Shown piece by piece: positions 7,556 through 14,972 of a stretch of 15,033 nucleotides of DNA (the stretch's first letter is position 1; every line of letters begins with the position of its first letter). Below the pieces are notes generated by a model. It made no database searches. It was not told where the DNA came from and saw nothing but the letters and a program-made list of their open reading frames with translations. Origin of the DNA: Planctomycetota bacterium (GTDB taxonomy: Bacteria > Planctomycetota > PUPC01 > JABMSA01); contig JABMSA010000342.1 of the NCBI GenBank assembly GCA_013202185.1, positions 1 through 15,033 on the forward strand, in the 5' to 3' direction. A program made the translations under genes and the position numbers.

Positions 7556-8530
7556 TCATTCCTTGGCTGCGCCTGCGGGTGCGGCGCTATCTGCTTCGGA
7601 GTAGCGTCGGACCAGCTCGTCGTAGCGTTCGAGGGAGATGTGCCCCTTGATGAAAGCGCCGTGAAGCTGCACCTCGAGATGGGGGTGCTTTTCTACGAAA
7701 TACCGGAGATTACGATCGATCGCGATCTCGTTGTCGCGCAGCGAAAAACCATGTGCCTGGTGATAACTGGCGGCCTCCGGCTCATATATGAAGCACGCGC
7801 CCGTCCGATGAAGCCGGTAGGCCAGCTCGATGTCTTCCAGCCCCCATCCGGTGAAATGTTCGTCGAAAGCTCCGGCTTGTTGAAGCATTTCCGCCGTTAC
7901 GGAAAAATTGCCGCCGACCATGAAAACCCAGGCTATGCACGTGGAGGCCGGATCGGGCGGCTCGGGAAGGTAAAACGGCAAAGTGAATCGCTCGAGTGTG
8001 TGGAACTCCGGAGCGACGTCTTTCTCCATCAACAACGGGCGCATGGCACCGGTAAAGACCATGGATATCACCTTGCGAAAGAGCGCCGGGTGGGTTTCGC
8101 TGAGCTTTCTCAGGGCGAAGATCGCCGGGCGCCGGGGCATCCACCATGGCAGGTGTGTCAGTATCTCCTTCTTTCCGCCCATGACCACGTTGGCTGTGGC
8201 GGCCTGATGATGCGAGAGGTGCCGGCTGACGAAGTCGGGGCAGGCTACCATGTCGGGGTCGCTGAAGATGAGGATGCTTGCCCGCGCGCGCTCGATGCCG
8301 TAGTTTCGAGCCGACGATACCCCGCCGTGCGGCTTGCGAAAACAGCGGAAGTTGTTTCCGAGGTAAGGTGCAACAACGGCCGGCGTGTCATCGATTGAGC
8401 CATCGTCGACGATCAGCACCTCGAAATCTTCCGGCGGCGCCGACTGGGCCGCGAACGACGCCAGGCTCAGCCGCAACATCGGCGCTCGATTGTGGCAAGG
8501 CATGATTACTGACGCCCGTGGCTTATGCAT
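7556..8530 (-). CDS. GT2-family glycosyltransferase with C-terminal galactosyltransferase-type motif
   Basis: A 324-residue GT-A-fold inverting glycosyltransferase, the only GT2 enzyme in the block. It starts RASVIMPCHNRAPML (5-19), with VDDGS at 41-45 and the metal-binding D-x-D as D91-P-D93 in SDPDMV. GGNFSV at 206-211 is followed by GWGLEDIELAYRL (228-240), the G-W-G-x-E-D block typical of the C-terminal catalytic region of galactosyltransferase- and chondroitin-polymerase-type GT2 proteins, where the acidic residue is the likely base. No membrane segment is evident, so it should work at the cytoplasmic face. GGAGGG is 7 bases before the ATG at 8530; the open frame to 8737 is shadow. It overlaps the upstream gene by 8 bases. 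A galactose or N-acetylhexosamine donor is possible but not shown. Confidence 0.88.
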   Translation of the reverse strand: MHKPRASVIMPCHNRAPMLRLSLASFAAQSAPPEDFEVLIVDDGSIDDTPAVVAPYLGNNFRCFRKPHGGVSSARNYGIERARASILIFSDPDMVACPDFVSRHLSHHQAATANVVMGGKKEILTHLPWWMPRRPAIFALRKLSETHPALFRKVISMVFTGAMRPLLMEKDVAPEFHTLERFTLPFYLPEPPDPASTCIAWVFMVGGNFSVTAEMLQQAGAFDEHFTGWGLEDIELAYRLHRTGACFIYEPEAASYHQAHGFSLRDNEIAIDRNLRYFVEKHPHLEVQLHGAFIKGHISLERYDELVRRYSEADSAAPAGAAKE

Positions 8531-9701
8531 TCGGTGTCCCTCCAATCTTTTCGTACACCGATAGCAGCCCCGAGCGGTATGCATCCCACGTGAGGCGGCC
8601 GATGCGCTGCCTGCCGTCGGCGCCGGGCGAGCCGTCGTCATGTTGATGCAAGTGGTGCAGTCGATCGGCGATTGCCCCGGCTCTTGCCGCCGGAACCACA
8701 AAGCCGTGGGCGTTGTCGTCCACAACTTCCGCGGCACCCATGTGCTCGGTTACGATTACGGGACGGTTGCAGGCCATAGCTTCGGTTACGACCATTCCGA
8801 AACCGTCCTCCACCGACGGAAAGACACAAACGGAGGCCGAGTTGTAGAGCTTGTTGAGGTTCGCCATGCTCTCGGTGTGCGGGCGAAGCGTGAAGCGGCA
8901 TCGGCTGCGGTAGTAGTCTACCACGTCGACGGCGTCGTCGAGGAGATGCCCCTGCAGGATCAATTCGGCCTTTCCGCACGCTATCTCGTTGTCCAGGCCG
9001 AGCTGCTCCCACGCCTCCAGCAGATACTGGATGCCCTTGCGAAGGCAGATCAACCCCACGAACACCACCCGGAACACGTCATCACGCTTCGGCTCGGGTC
9101 GGAAGAGGTCGAGGTCGACGCCGTACGGCACAACGTGCACCTTTTCGGGGTCCACTCCCTCGTCGATCATCGTTTTGCGAGCGAAGCGTGAGCAGGTGAC
9201 AACGGCGTCGCATTTCGCCAGTTCTTCCGTTTCGCGGCGGGCCCGGCAGGCGCGATAGGCTGGGAAACACACGTCGTACTTTTCGTATTCGGCCTCGAGC
9301 GCGCGCCGCATGAAGTTTACGTGCGTGTTGGGCCGATCGACCACGCAGCGTATGCCCCGGCGCTTTGCCGCACGAATCGTCTCGAGCATCTGGCCGGTGT
9401 AGCCGTGGACGATATCGCAGCCGCGAATGTTCCTCGATGCTACGAGCCCGAAGAAATTCTGCTGGAGTAGTGCGTCGAGGCCCAGCCAGTTTGCCACGCG
9501 GCGCGGCACCATTCTGGCGAGCGTGTCGATGGCGGAAACGTCCTTTATCATCGCGTCGGCTACGGCGGTTGTTTCGTGGCCTATGCATGTCACTCCGGCG
9601 AGCATGCCGGCTTCCTTTATTCCTTGCACGGCCTGGCAACTGATGTAGCCCAGGCCCGTGCCGCCGAAGCGTGCTCCCACCTGGAACGCCACTTTTGTCA
9701 T
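8523..9701 (-). CDS. GT4-family glycosyltransferase
   Basis: A 392-residue GT-B glycosyltransferase and the first glycosyltransferase after the flippase gene. The N-terminus has a glycine-rich FGGTGLGYISCQAV (12-25). DRPNTHVNF at 122-130 is followed by TCSRFARKTM at 169-178 and VPYGVDLDLF at 191-200, a typical hinge motif. The donor domain has FVGLICLRKGIQYLLEA (214-230) and SVEDGFGMVVTEAM (296-309). In this last motif the first acidic position of E-x7-E falls on D299, paired with E307, a conservative exchange seen in other GT4 proteins. TEHMGAAEV is at 318-326. AGGAG is 7 bases before the ATG at 9701, which overlaps the flippase stop as ATGA. Donor and linkage are not known. Confidence 0.9.
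   Translation of the reverse strand: MTKVAFQVGARFGGTGLGYISCQAVQGIKEAGMLAGVTCIGHETTAVADAMIKDVSAIDTLARMVPRRVANWLGLDALLQQNFFGLVASRNIRGCDIVHGYTGQMLETIRAAKRRGIRCVVDRPNTHVNFMRRALEAEYEKYDVCFPAYRACRARRETEELAKCDAVVTCSRFARKTMIDEGVDPEKVHVVPYGVDLDLFRPEPKRDDVFRVVFVGLICLRKGIQYLLEAWEQLGLDNEIACGKAELILQGHLLDDAVDVVDYYRSRCRFTLRPHTESMANLNKLYNSASVCVFPSVEDGFGMVVTEAMACNRPVIVTEHMGAAEVVDDNAHGFVVPAARAGAIADRLHHLHQHDDGSPGADGRQRIGRLTWDAYRSGLLSVYEKIGGTPNA
8538..8543 (-). promoter_or_regulatory. Ribosome binding site fixing the start at 8530
   Basis: GGAGGG on the minus strand, 7 bases before the ATG at 8530. It excludes the 69 extra residues of the longer frame beginning at 8737, which lack GT2 features. Confidence 0.75.
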
Positions 9702-11215
9702 TCAGTCTCTCCTGCGGTTTTGGCCCGACTGCTCATCGCGCTCTTGAGCATCATGAACTCACCGATCAACTCCCGCCGGGCAAAGGCAAACAACAGCCCG
9801 AAGTACACCGCTACGCACAATGTACCCTTTATGAAGAACGCGGCGTACACATTCACGGGCCCCAGCGCCCGCGCGAATGCCGTTACGCACAGGAGGGTAA
9901 CAACGCCGCACAGAGCCGGCTGGAGGAATATCTGCTTGAATGGAATGCGTATGAGCCGGTGGAGGAAGAAGTAGTTGAGCGCGAGGCCGATCAGCACCGC
10001 GAGGTCCGTGCTGAGTGAAGCTCCCATGGCCCCGAAGTGCGCCACGAGCAGGTAGCACACCCCGATCTGAAACACCGACTGCACCACCCGCAGCACGGCC
10101 GGAATCTGCGGCTTGCCCAACGCCAGGAATACGCGCCCTGTATCGTCAAACACACTGCGCAGCACGGTGTAGAAGGCCATCACCTTCAGCAGCGGCGCGG
10201 CGGGCAGCCACTTGTCGCCGAGTACGATTTCTATGAACTCACTGCCCACGAGCACCATCCCCAGGGCGATGGGAACCGTGAGTCGAAAGATGATCGACAG
10301 CACCCTGGCGAGGGCTTTGCGCACGTCTTCGCGGTTGTTTTGCAGCCTGCAATACACGGGGTAGGTTACCGTGGCGAGCATGCCGGTGAGCATCTCTACC
10401 GGCAGAACCGCAAGGTGAAACGCCTTCGAATACATGCCGAGGGCCGCGAGGCCGATCATGCTGCCGACGAGAAAGTCGCCCGTGGAGTACGTGATGAATA
10501 TGGTGGTCTGGATCAGCCACAAGTAAACACCAAACTTGAGGAACGACACTGCTATTCGCCTGTTGAACCTGAACGACAGCTTCCACGGGTGCAGAGCCCA
10601 GCAGTAGGCGAATCTGAGAAGGGTGGGGGCCGTCCGGCCAACGACCAGCCCCCAGATGCCGAAGCCGGCGAAGGCGAGGGTTGCGCCGCTTGCGGCACCG
10701 ATGGTTGCGCCCGCCGCCTCGAGAATGGCAAGGTGGCGAAACCGCATAGTCTTGCGCAGGATCGTGAACGGAGTGGACGTGGCTATGGTTATGATGTCGC
10801 CGGCGAGCAGCACTGTCAGGATGCCCGTGAGCGTTGCGTTGCGGACGCGCGCCTCCGGATAGTATCGGGACAAAATCGGCAATGCGACCAACACAAGCGC
10901 CACTTGGAGTCCACCCAAGGCCAGTTGCATTGTCCAGTGCGTCGAGCATAGCTCATCCTCGCTCACCTGCTTCTGGATCAGCACCTCGTTGAGGCTGAAC
11001 TCTCGCAAGCGCGTGGAAAAGGTGAGAAAAAACACGGCGAGCGCCATCAGCCCGAAATCCTCGGGGCTGAGGATTCTGGCCATGATGATCGCGTAAGCCA
11101 TGCCCACGGCCATCGAGTAGTAGCGCGCGAACATCGATTGCACGGCGCCCAGCGTCGCCGACCGCTTGAACTGCGCCCGCTCACTGTCCGTAACGGCCTG
11201 ATCTTTCTCGATCAT
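9698..11215 (-). CDS. wzx: Wzx-type oligosaccharide flippase (MOP superfamily)
   Basis: A 505-residue multi-pass membrane protein of the polysaccharide-transport branch of the MOP/MVF flippases, which moves undecaprenyl-pyrophosphate-linked repeat units across the inner membrane. The N-terminal pattern is diagnostic: RSATLGAVQSMFARYYS (18-34), then MARILSPEDFGLMALAVFF (45-63) and NEVLIQ (76-81), the usual first two helices with the R-x-L-x-P-E-D-F-G turn. About 12-14 hydrophobic helices follow, with GDKWLPAAPLL at 333-343 in the second half, another common family block. The C-terminus after about 490 is short and hydrophilic. The ATG at 11215 lies 3 bases after the upstream TAG; a GGGGT at 11221-11225 is a modest ribosome site, weaker than in the neighbours. 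The symbol is given by family and context; the transported unit is unknown. Confidence 0.88.
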   Translation of the reverse strand: MIEKDQAVTDSERAQFKRSATLGAVQSMFARYYSMAVGMAYAIIMARILSPEDFGLMALAVFFLTFSTRLREFSLNEVLIQKQVSEDELCSTHWTMQLALGGLQVALVLVALPILSRYYPEARVRNATLTGILTVLLAGDIITIATSTPFTILRKTMRFRHLAILEAAGATIGAASGATLAFAGFGIWGLVVGRTAPTLLRFAYCWALHPWKLSFRFNRRIAVSFLKFGVYLWLIQTTIFITYSTGDFLVGSMIGLAALGMYSKAFHLAVLPVEMLTGMLATVTYPVYCRLQNNREDVRKALARVLSIIFRLTVPIALGMVLVGSEFIEIVLGDKWLPAAPLLKVMAFYTVLRSVFDDTGRVFLALGKPQIPAVLRVVQSVFQIGVCYLLVAHFGAMGASLSTDLAVLIGLALNYFFLHRLIRIPFKQIFLQPALCGVVTLLCVTAFARALGPVNVYAAFFIKGTLCVAVYFGLLFAFARRELIGEFMMLKSAMSSRAKTAGETE

Positions 11216-11218
11216 ATC

Positions 11219-11491
11219 CTACCCCAGGTATCCGAAGCCCTGCAGAACTGACCGCATGTGCTGTCGTTCGGACTCGGACATCGCCAGTTCTTCGATCTCT
11301 TCCTCTTCGTAAGGAGCGCGTTCGACTGGCCTTGCTGCGGGCGGCGAGCCGGGCTCGAACACGGGCAGGACGCGCCCGTCCATGTCTTCGGGAATGGGAA
11401 GGCCCATCAGGTGAAGAACGGTGGGGGCAATGTCGATTATTTCGGCCTTCTCGAGCACGCCGCCCGCCCTGATGGCCGGGCCTGCCGCCAC
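11219..11491 (-). CDS. C-terminal fragment of the frameshifted AlkP-superfamily phosphohydrolase
   Basis: This 90-codon frame opens at a GTG and starts VAAGPAIRAGG, then EIIDIAPTVLHLMGLPIPEDMDGRVLP in the next thirty residues. The D-I-A-P-T-V-L-x-L-x-G-x-P-x-P-x-D-M-D-G block is the standard C-terminal part of type I phosphodiesterase/sulfatase-like proteins and directly continues the upstream frame. It cannot fold as an enzyme on its own. It reads as residues 450-539 of one 539-residue protein once a single base is restored at 11498-11502. A GGGGGA stretch 5 bases before the GTG could mimic a ribosome site, so separate translation cannot be excluded, but is unlikely to be useful. The tail is rich in glutamate (about residues 508-518 of the whole) and ends 3 bases before the flippase start. 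Confidence 0.75.
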   Translation of the reverse strand: MAAGPAIRAGGVLEKAEIIDIAPTVLHLMGLPIPEDMDGRVLPVFEPGSPPAARPVERAPYEEEEIEELAMSESERQHMRSVLQGFGYLG

Positions 11492-12837
11492 GAAGATCCC
11501 CCGGCGTCGTGCCGGCCGCCGCGCCCCGGATTGTCGCTGAAAACCACCCCCGGCAGGATGTCGCTTGTTTCTACGCCGGTGCAGCGGTTCGCGAGGCCGT
11601 AGCCCGGCTCGGCGACGTCGACCATCAGGTCCGGTGCTTCGCGCACGTGCTCGCCCGTGAACACCTCTTCGCGTCTGAACACCCTGATGTTCAAGCGCCT
11701 GTTTGCGTCCGTCAGGTTTTCGAGCGCGTCGATTATCCGGCTGCGGAGTGCTTCGTATTCATCGCCCGGCTCGACTATTCCGTGGGGTTCTCTGCCTCGC
11801 AAGTTGATGAACACCTCGCCCGCCGACCACGAGTAAGCCGTCGTCCGGGCCATATCGAGGCCGAATCTGCCCACGGGCAGCATCTGCCTGGCGGCGTCGG
11901 GCACTTGTGCGCGGATTTGCTCGAGCCCCAGAGCGCGGGCGAGGCGCCCTATGCTCTGGCGCGTTATGCGAAGGCGCTGCAGAAGCCGGCCGCCATGGTT
12001 GTTGGCCGCGAGCAGGCCCATGTCGGCGAAGAGCTGATTGACGTGAATGAGGCGCCGCAGACGGCTGAAGCCGTGGTCCGACATCAGCACCACCGTGGTG
12101 TCGGGCCCGGCGAGCAGTCTGATCTGCGCGATGGCCCAATCGATCTGCTGATATGCCTTGAGCACAACGTGGTCGAGCGTGCCGGCCGGCGGCCAGAACA
12201 GATGCTGGAGGCGGTCGGCAGCGGTGAAAACGACCATCACAAAATCGTAGCCGTCGCCGCCGGAGCGCTCGCGCTCCAGCAGGTACCTCAACACTTCAAA
12301 GCGGCTGATCGTGATCTTGTTCTGGTCTTCGAAGAGCTCGTCTTCGGTGGGCATCGACACAACCGCGGGATCGAGGCGATACTCGCCGACGTGATCCTCT
12401 ATCTCGCGCGCAAGCTCCGCCGGGTATGCGAAGTCGGCGCCCGTCGGGGTGAGCATGCCAGTGAGCATGACGCCGTTTACAGGACGCGGCGGGTAGGTCA
12501 TCGGCACTCCCACCACGGCCACCTTTCGCCCGGTTGCCCCCAGCAGGTTCCAGAGGTCGCGTCCCTTGATCGTGCCCGGGTCGACAAGGTCAACGTCGTA
12601 CGATCCGTATATCTTATTTCTCCAGTCGAACACGCCGAGTCTGCCGGGGTTCATGCCGGTGGACAACGACTTCCACGCGGGGCATGTGTTGGGGGTGAGT
12701 GTTGAGCGCAGCACCCCGGTGCATCCGTCGCGCATCAGTTCTGCTATGTTGGGCAGATAGCCGCGCTCCGCCCAAGGCCCGATAAGATCGAATGTTGCGC
12801 CGTCGATTCCTATGATCATCACTTCGGGTTTTGGCAT
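11437..12837 (-). CDS. AlkP-superfamily phosphohydrolase/phosphodiesterase, N-terminal part (frameshifted)
   Basis: A metal-dependent hydrolase of the alkaline-phosphatase superfamily, of the type I phosphodiesterase / predicted phosphohydrolase-phosphomutase kind (COG3379-like). Visible sites are IGIDGATFD (9-17, metal ligand D12), TPNTCPAWKSLSTG (48-61, with T51 in the nucleophile position), TAADRLQHLFW (205-215, ligands D208 and H212), SDHGF (253-257, ligands D254 and H255), and GRHDAG (441-446, H443 as last ligand). After residue 446 the frame runs into about 20 unrelated residues and stops, while the expected continuation lies in the next frame. Restoring one base gives 539 residues, normal for the family. 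AAGGA is 8 bases before the ATG at 12837; the open frame up to 14277 is shadow of the upstream gene. No signal peptide is seen, so a cytoplasmic location is likely. Its substrate, perhaps a nucleotide sugar, sugar phosphate or lipid-linked intermediate, is not known. Confidence 0.85.
   Translation of the reverse strand: MPKPEVMIIGIDGATFDLIGPWAERGYLPNIAELMRDGCTGVLRSTLTPNTCPAWKSLSTGMNPGRLGVFDWRNKIYGSYDVDLVDPGTIKGRDLWNLLGATGRKVAVVGVPMTYPPRPVNGVMLTGMLTPTGADFAYPAELAREIEDHVGEYRLDPAVVSMPTEDELFEDQNKITISRFEVLRYLLERERSGGDGYDFVMVVFTAADRLQHLFWPPAGTLDHVVLKAYQQIDWAIAQIRLLAGPDTTVVLMSDHGFSRLRRLIHVNQLFADMGLLAANNHGGRLLQRLRITRQSIGRLARALGLEQIRAQVPDAARQMLPVGRFGLDMARTTAYSWSAGEVFINLRGREPHGIVEPGDEYEALRSRIIDALENLTDANRRLNIRVFRREEVFTGEHVREAPDLMVDVAEPGYGLANRCTGVETSDILPGVVFSDNPGRGGRHDAGGSSWRQARPSGRAACSRRPK
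11498..11502 (-). other. Frameshift site in a five-base C run (G run on the coding strand)
   Basis: The coding strand reads GAC GCC GGG GGA TCT and then nonsense. With six Gs instead of five it reads D-A-G-G-I-F-V-A-A-G-P, matching the family pattern in which the metal-binding histidine is followed three residues later by G-I/V-F/L. The summed length from 12837 to 11219 is 1619 bases, one short of a multiple of three. All other motifs are intact on both sides. A lost base in assembly or a recent one-base deletion explains it best; a -1 ribosomal slip on the G run would give the same protein. Confidence 0.8.
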
Positions 12838-12854
12838 GGGTCGTATCCTTTCGG

Positions 12855-14789
12855 TCACAGCGCTGTGTCTTCGCGGGGTGTGTTCGGCGAAGTCGGTCTG
12901 TCGATTATCTTGTAGATCCTGATGTGCCGCTCGCCCTGTATCTGTTTCTGAAAGACCAATCGACAGTAGTCCTTGAGGAACCATTGCTGCATGGCGGGCA
13001 CGTGCGGGTATTGCTCCATTCGATGCCTGTAGAAGAGCGTGCGCACGTATTCGTCGACGTAAATGTAATCGACCTCGAGCCGCCTTACCGCCGCGACAAA
13101 TGCAGCCTCCGAATCGTAATCTTCTGTTGTGAGCGGCGAGCCCCCCATGCTGAAACCTGCAATCAGATAGGGGAGGTCCAGGTAATAGGCTTCGTGCCCG
13201 TACATCAGCATCACGCGGCTCTGCGGGGGCGCGGCGACGTTGAGGAACTGGAACGCATCGTAGGAGTACGACGCGCTGGAGAGGAATTCGGTTCTCGATT
13301 GCTGCCCGGCTATCACCCTCAGGCGGCCGGCGTTGTGCCTGGCGAGCGTCCGCGCGGACAGCCCCGTTTGGACGACACACGACACGATGACGGCACCGAC
13401 GGCCGCGAGTGCGGGCAGCTTGCCGATCTTCTCCATTCGTTCGATGGCGACCGCCGCCGCTATCGACGTGAACCCGAGAATTGGAATCAGGTACCGAGTG
13501 AGCTGCGACGTGAAGAATATCGCGCCGGCAAACGCGGCCGTGTACGCCAGCATAAACTTCAGCGGGCGCGGCGTGGGCCCCAACACGAAAAGCAGCAACG
13601 GCACAAATGCCAGCGGCAGCGGGCCCGGTGTATCGGTGGCGAGCATGCCGAACCTCCTGGCGTTCACAGTGATATTCCATGGGTAAGCCAGCAGCATGGC
13701 AAACGTCTTGCCCATGCCTTCTCGGCCTTCGGATATCCCCGAGAAGGGCGCCTGGCTGCGGTATGGATATACGGGGTTGCCGGTCATTGTGTAAGATCGG
13801 AGGTACCAGCCGCCCCCGAGCACGGCGGCGATGGCGGCATACAGGGCCGCGTATCGCAGCGCCCGCAACAGGCGCTCCCTGAATATCACAAGCGGTATCA
13901 GGACCACTGCCGGCGCGATAAACAGCACGTGCCCGGCCCCGCTTTGCTTCATGCCCGCAACGCCGGCAGCCAACAGAGAAATCAATATCAGCCATGGAAC
14001 CCTGGCGCGTTGGGCTGTTGGGTCTTCCGACTGCGCCGCCCAGCGGGCAAGCGCAATGAAAGTGAGCATGATAAAGAAAGTCATCGCCGACTCCGCTCCC
14101 ATCAGCCCGACCGACGTGAATAACTGCGGAGTGAGCATGAACACTGCCGTTGCGATGATGCCTGCGCGCCTCGAGAAGAACCTCCGGGCCAGCAGGTATA
14201 TGCTTCCGCCGGCGGCGCACGTTGCCGCGAAATTGAGCAATTGCGCCAGCACGTCGCTCTTCACGAGCATGCCCCACAGGAAGATCATCTCCATCAGGAA
14301 CGGCTGCGCCGCGTGCTTGTGGTTGGGAAGATCAACGATGGCCCGATGCGAGATGTATATCTTCGGCACTGCGAGGTGATACGCCAGGGCGTCCGCGCCG
14401 ATCGGCGGCGCAAGGCTCGTGAGCAGCATCGCACTCGCCTGGGCGAAGATTAAAACTATGAGCACCTTCTCGAACAATGTGCACTCCAGAAACTTTGCGA
14501 TCAGATTCTGCCCCGCCAGGTGTGATCTGATCGAAAGCAACGACGGCACCGCGAAAAGAAATGCCAGGCCGGAAGCCGCGCGAAACAGCCACGGATGCAA
14601 CAGCCCGGCATGCCCCATTGCAAATGTGCCCAGGCCGAGCGCCATCAACCCCACCGCCATGGCAAAAGCCACACGCTCGCGCCCGGCCAGGCTTCGCAAG
14701 CCAATGACGTTGACGATCAGGTTGCCCACGCCCACCGAAAGCAAAAGTGATGCGAGCGCAACGGTCAGGTTCGCTGCCGAAGTAAACAT
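12855..14789 (-). CDS. GT-C-type integral membrane glycosyltransferase
   Basis: A 644-residue protein with about 11-13 hydrophobic segments in the first 475 residues and a C-terminal soluble part of about 170 residues. The first large loop holds APPIGADALAYHLAVPKIYI (127-146); its acidic D133 and the following YHL-x-x-P-K are the catalytic-loop pattern of GT-C/GT39-related enzymes, which transfer sugars from polyprenyl-phosphate donors outside the cytoplasm. WYLRSYTMTGNPVYPY (328-343) and SQLTRYLIPILGF (428-440) are further family blocks. The ATG at 14789 is preferred over an in-frame TTG at 14795 because GGGGA ends 7 bases before the ATG and 1 base before the TTG. The small upstream membrane gene stops 2 bases before it. 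A dedicated polyprenyl-phosphate-sugar synthase is not in the window. Adding a branch sugar after flipping is an inference. Confidence 0.82.
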   Translation of the reverse strand: MFTSAANLTVALASLLLSVGVGNLIVNVIGLRSLAGRERVAFAMAVGLMALGLGTFAMGHAGLLHPWLFRAASGLAFLFAVPSLLSIRSHLAGQNLIAKFLECTLFEKVLIVLIFAQASAMLLTSLAPPIGADALAYHLAVPKIYISHRAIVDLPNHKHAAQPFLMEMIFLWGMLVKSDVLAQLLNFAATCAAGGSIYLLARRFFSRRAGIIATAVFMLTPQLFTSVGLMGAESAMTFFIMLTFIALARWAAQSEDPTAQRARVPWLILISLLAAGVAGMKQSGAGHVLFIAPAVVLIPLVIFRERLLRALRYAALYAAIAAVLGGGWYLRSYTMTGNPVYPYRSQAPFSGISEGREGMGKTFAMLLAYPWNITVNARRFGMLATDTPGPLPLAFVPLLLFVLGPTPRPLKFMLAYTAAFAGAIFFTSQLTRYLIPILGFTSIAAAVAIERMEKIGKLPALAAVGAVIVSCVVQTGLSARTLARHNAGRLRVIAGQQSRTEFLSSASYSYDAFQFLNVAAPPQSRVMLMYGHEAYYLDLPYLIAGFSMGGSPLTTEDYDSEAAFVAAVRRLEVDYIYVDEYVRTLFYRHRMEQYPHVPAMQQWFLKDYCRLVFQKQIQGERHIRIYKIIDRPTSPNTPREDTAL

Positions 14790-14791
14790 CT

Positions 14792-14899
14792 TCAAATCCC
14801 CAGGTTATAGATTATCTTTTCCACATACTGCCGGAAAAAACATACGAACACGATTGTCACCCACACCAGGGAGACAACTGCTTTCCAGTGGCGTTTCAT
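14792..14899 (-). CDS. Small single-pass membrane protein, 35 residues, unknown function
   Basis: A 36-codon frame (stop included) just before the GT-C gene. It starts MKRHWK, has one hydrophobic segment at about residues 7-22 (AVVSLVWVTIVFVCFF), then RQYVEKIIYNLGI. The basic N-terminus suggests N-inside orientation with a short amphipathic tail outside. Evidence that it is real: AGAGGA sits 7 bases before the ATG, the stop TGA is 2 bases before the GT-C start, and the product has exactly one well-formed transmembrane helix with charged flanks. The frame stays open upstream to the window edge, but that stretch has no ATG and looks non-coding. I do not recognise a family. It could be a subunit or stabiliser of the GT-C enzyme, or a translated leader that couples its expression. 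Confidence 0.6.
   Translation of the reverse strand: MKRHWKAVVSLVWVTIVFVCFFRQYVEKIIYNLGI
14797..14801 (-). promoter_or_regulatory. Ribosome binding site favouring the ATG at 14789
   Basis: GGGGA on the minus strand, 7 bases before the ATG at 14789. It is only 1 base before the alternative TTG at 14795, so the TTG is unlikely to be used. The site lies within the last codons of the 35-residue gene upstream. Confidence 0.55.
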
Positions 14900-14952
14900 C
14901 TGCGGTTCCTCTCTTGCATGCCTCGCTTCAGAGCGTGTGTGAAAAGCAGGCT

Positions 14953-14972
14953 GACACCTTCGGCAAGGTGCC
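14953..14972 (-). terminator. Hairpin upstream of the block, weak terminator or leader structure
   Basis: On the minus strand GGCACCTT pairs with AAGGTGTC around a GCCG loop: eight pairs, one of them G-U. The same stretch on the plus strand has an A-C mismatch instead, so the structure is better formed in minus-strand RNA. A TTTT lies six bases after the stem, too far and too short for a strong intrinsic terminator. It sits 54 bases before the small membrane gene, so it may mark the end of an upstream gene or lie in the leader of this transcript. No sigma-70-like promoter is clear between it and position 14899. Confidence 0.3.

Noticed and set aside
7537..7560. Alternative start for the GT4 gene at the second ATG (7546)
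   Set aside because: The only ribosome-site-like AAGGA is 13 bases from it and 4 bases from the first ATG; the first fits slightly better, though neither is ideal.
11509..12705. Plus-strand open frame of 398 codons
   Set aside because: Antisense shadow of the phosphohydrolase, whose metal-site motifs prove the minus strand is coding.
12831..14123. Long plus-strand open frame of 430 codons
   Set aside because: It lies opposite the GT-C gene, is rich in R, H, E and G as expected of antisense GC-rich codons, and shows no family motif.
12838..14277. N-terminal extension of the phosphohydrolase frame, making a 946-codon reading frame
   Set aside because: It overlaps the GT-C gene in another frame, is low in structure, and the true start has its own ribosome site 8 bases before the ATG at 12837.
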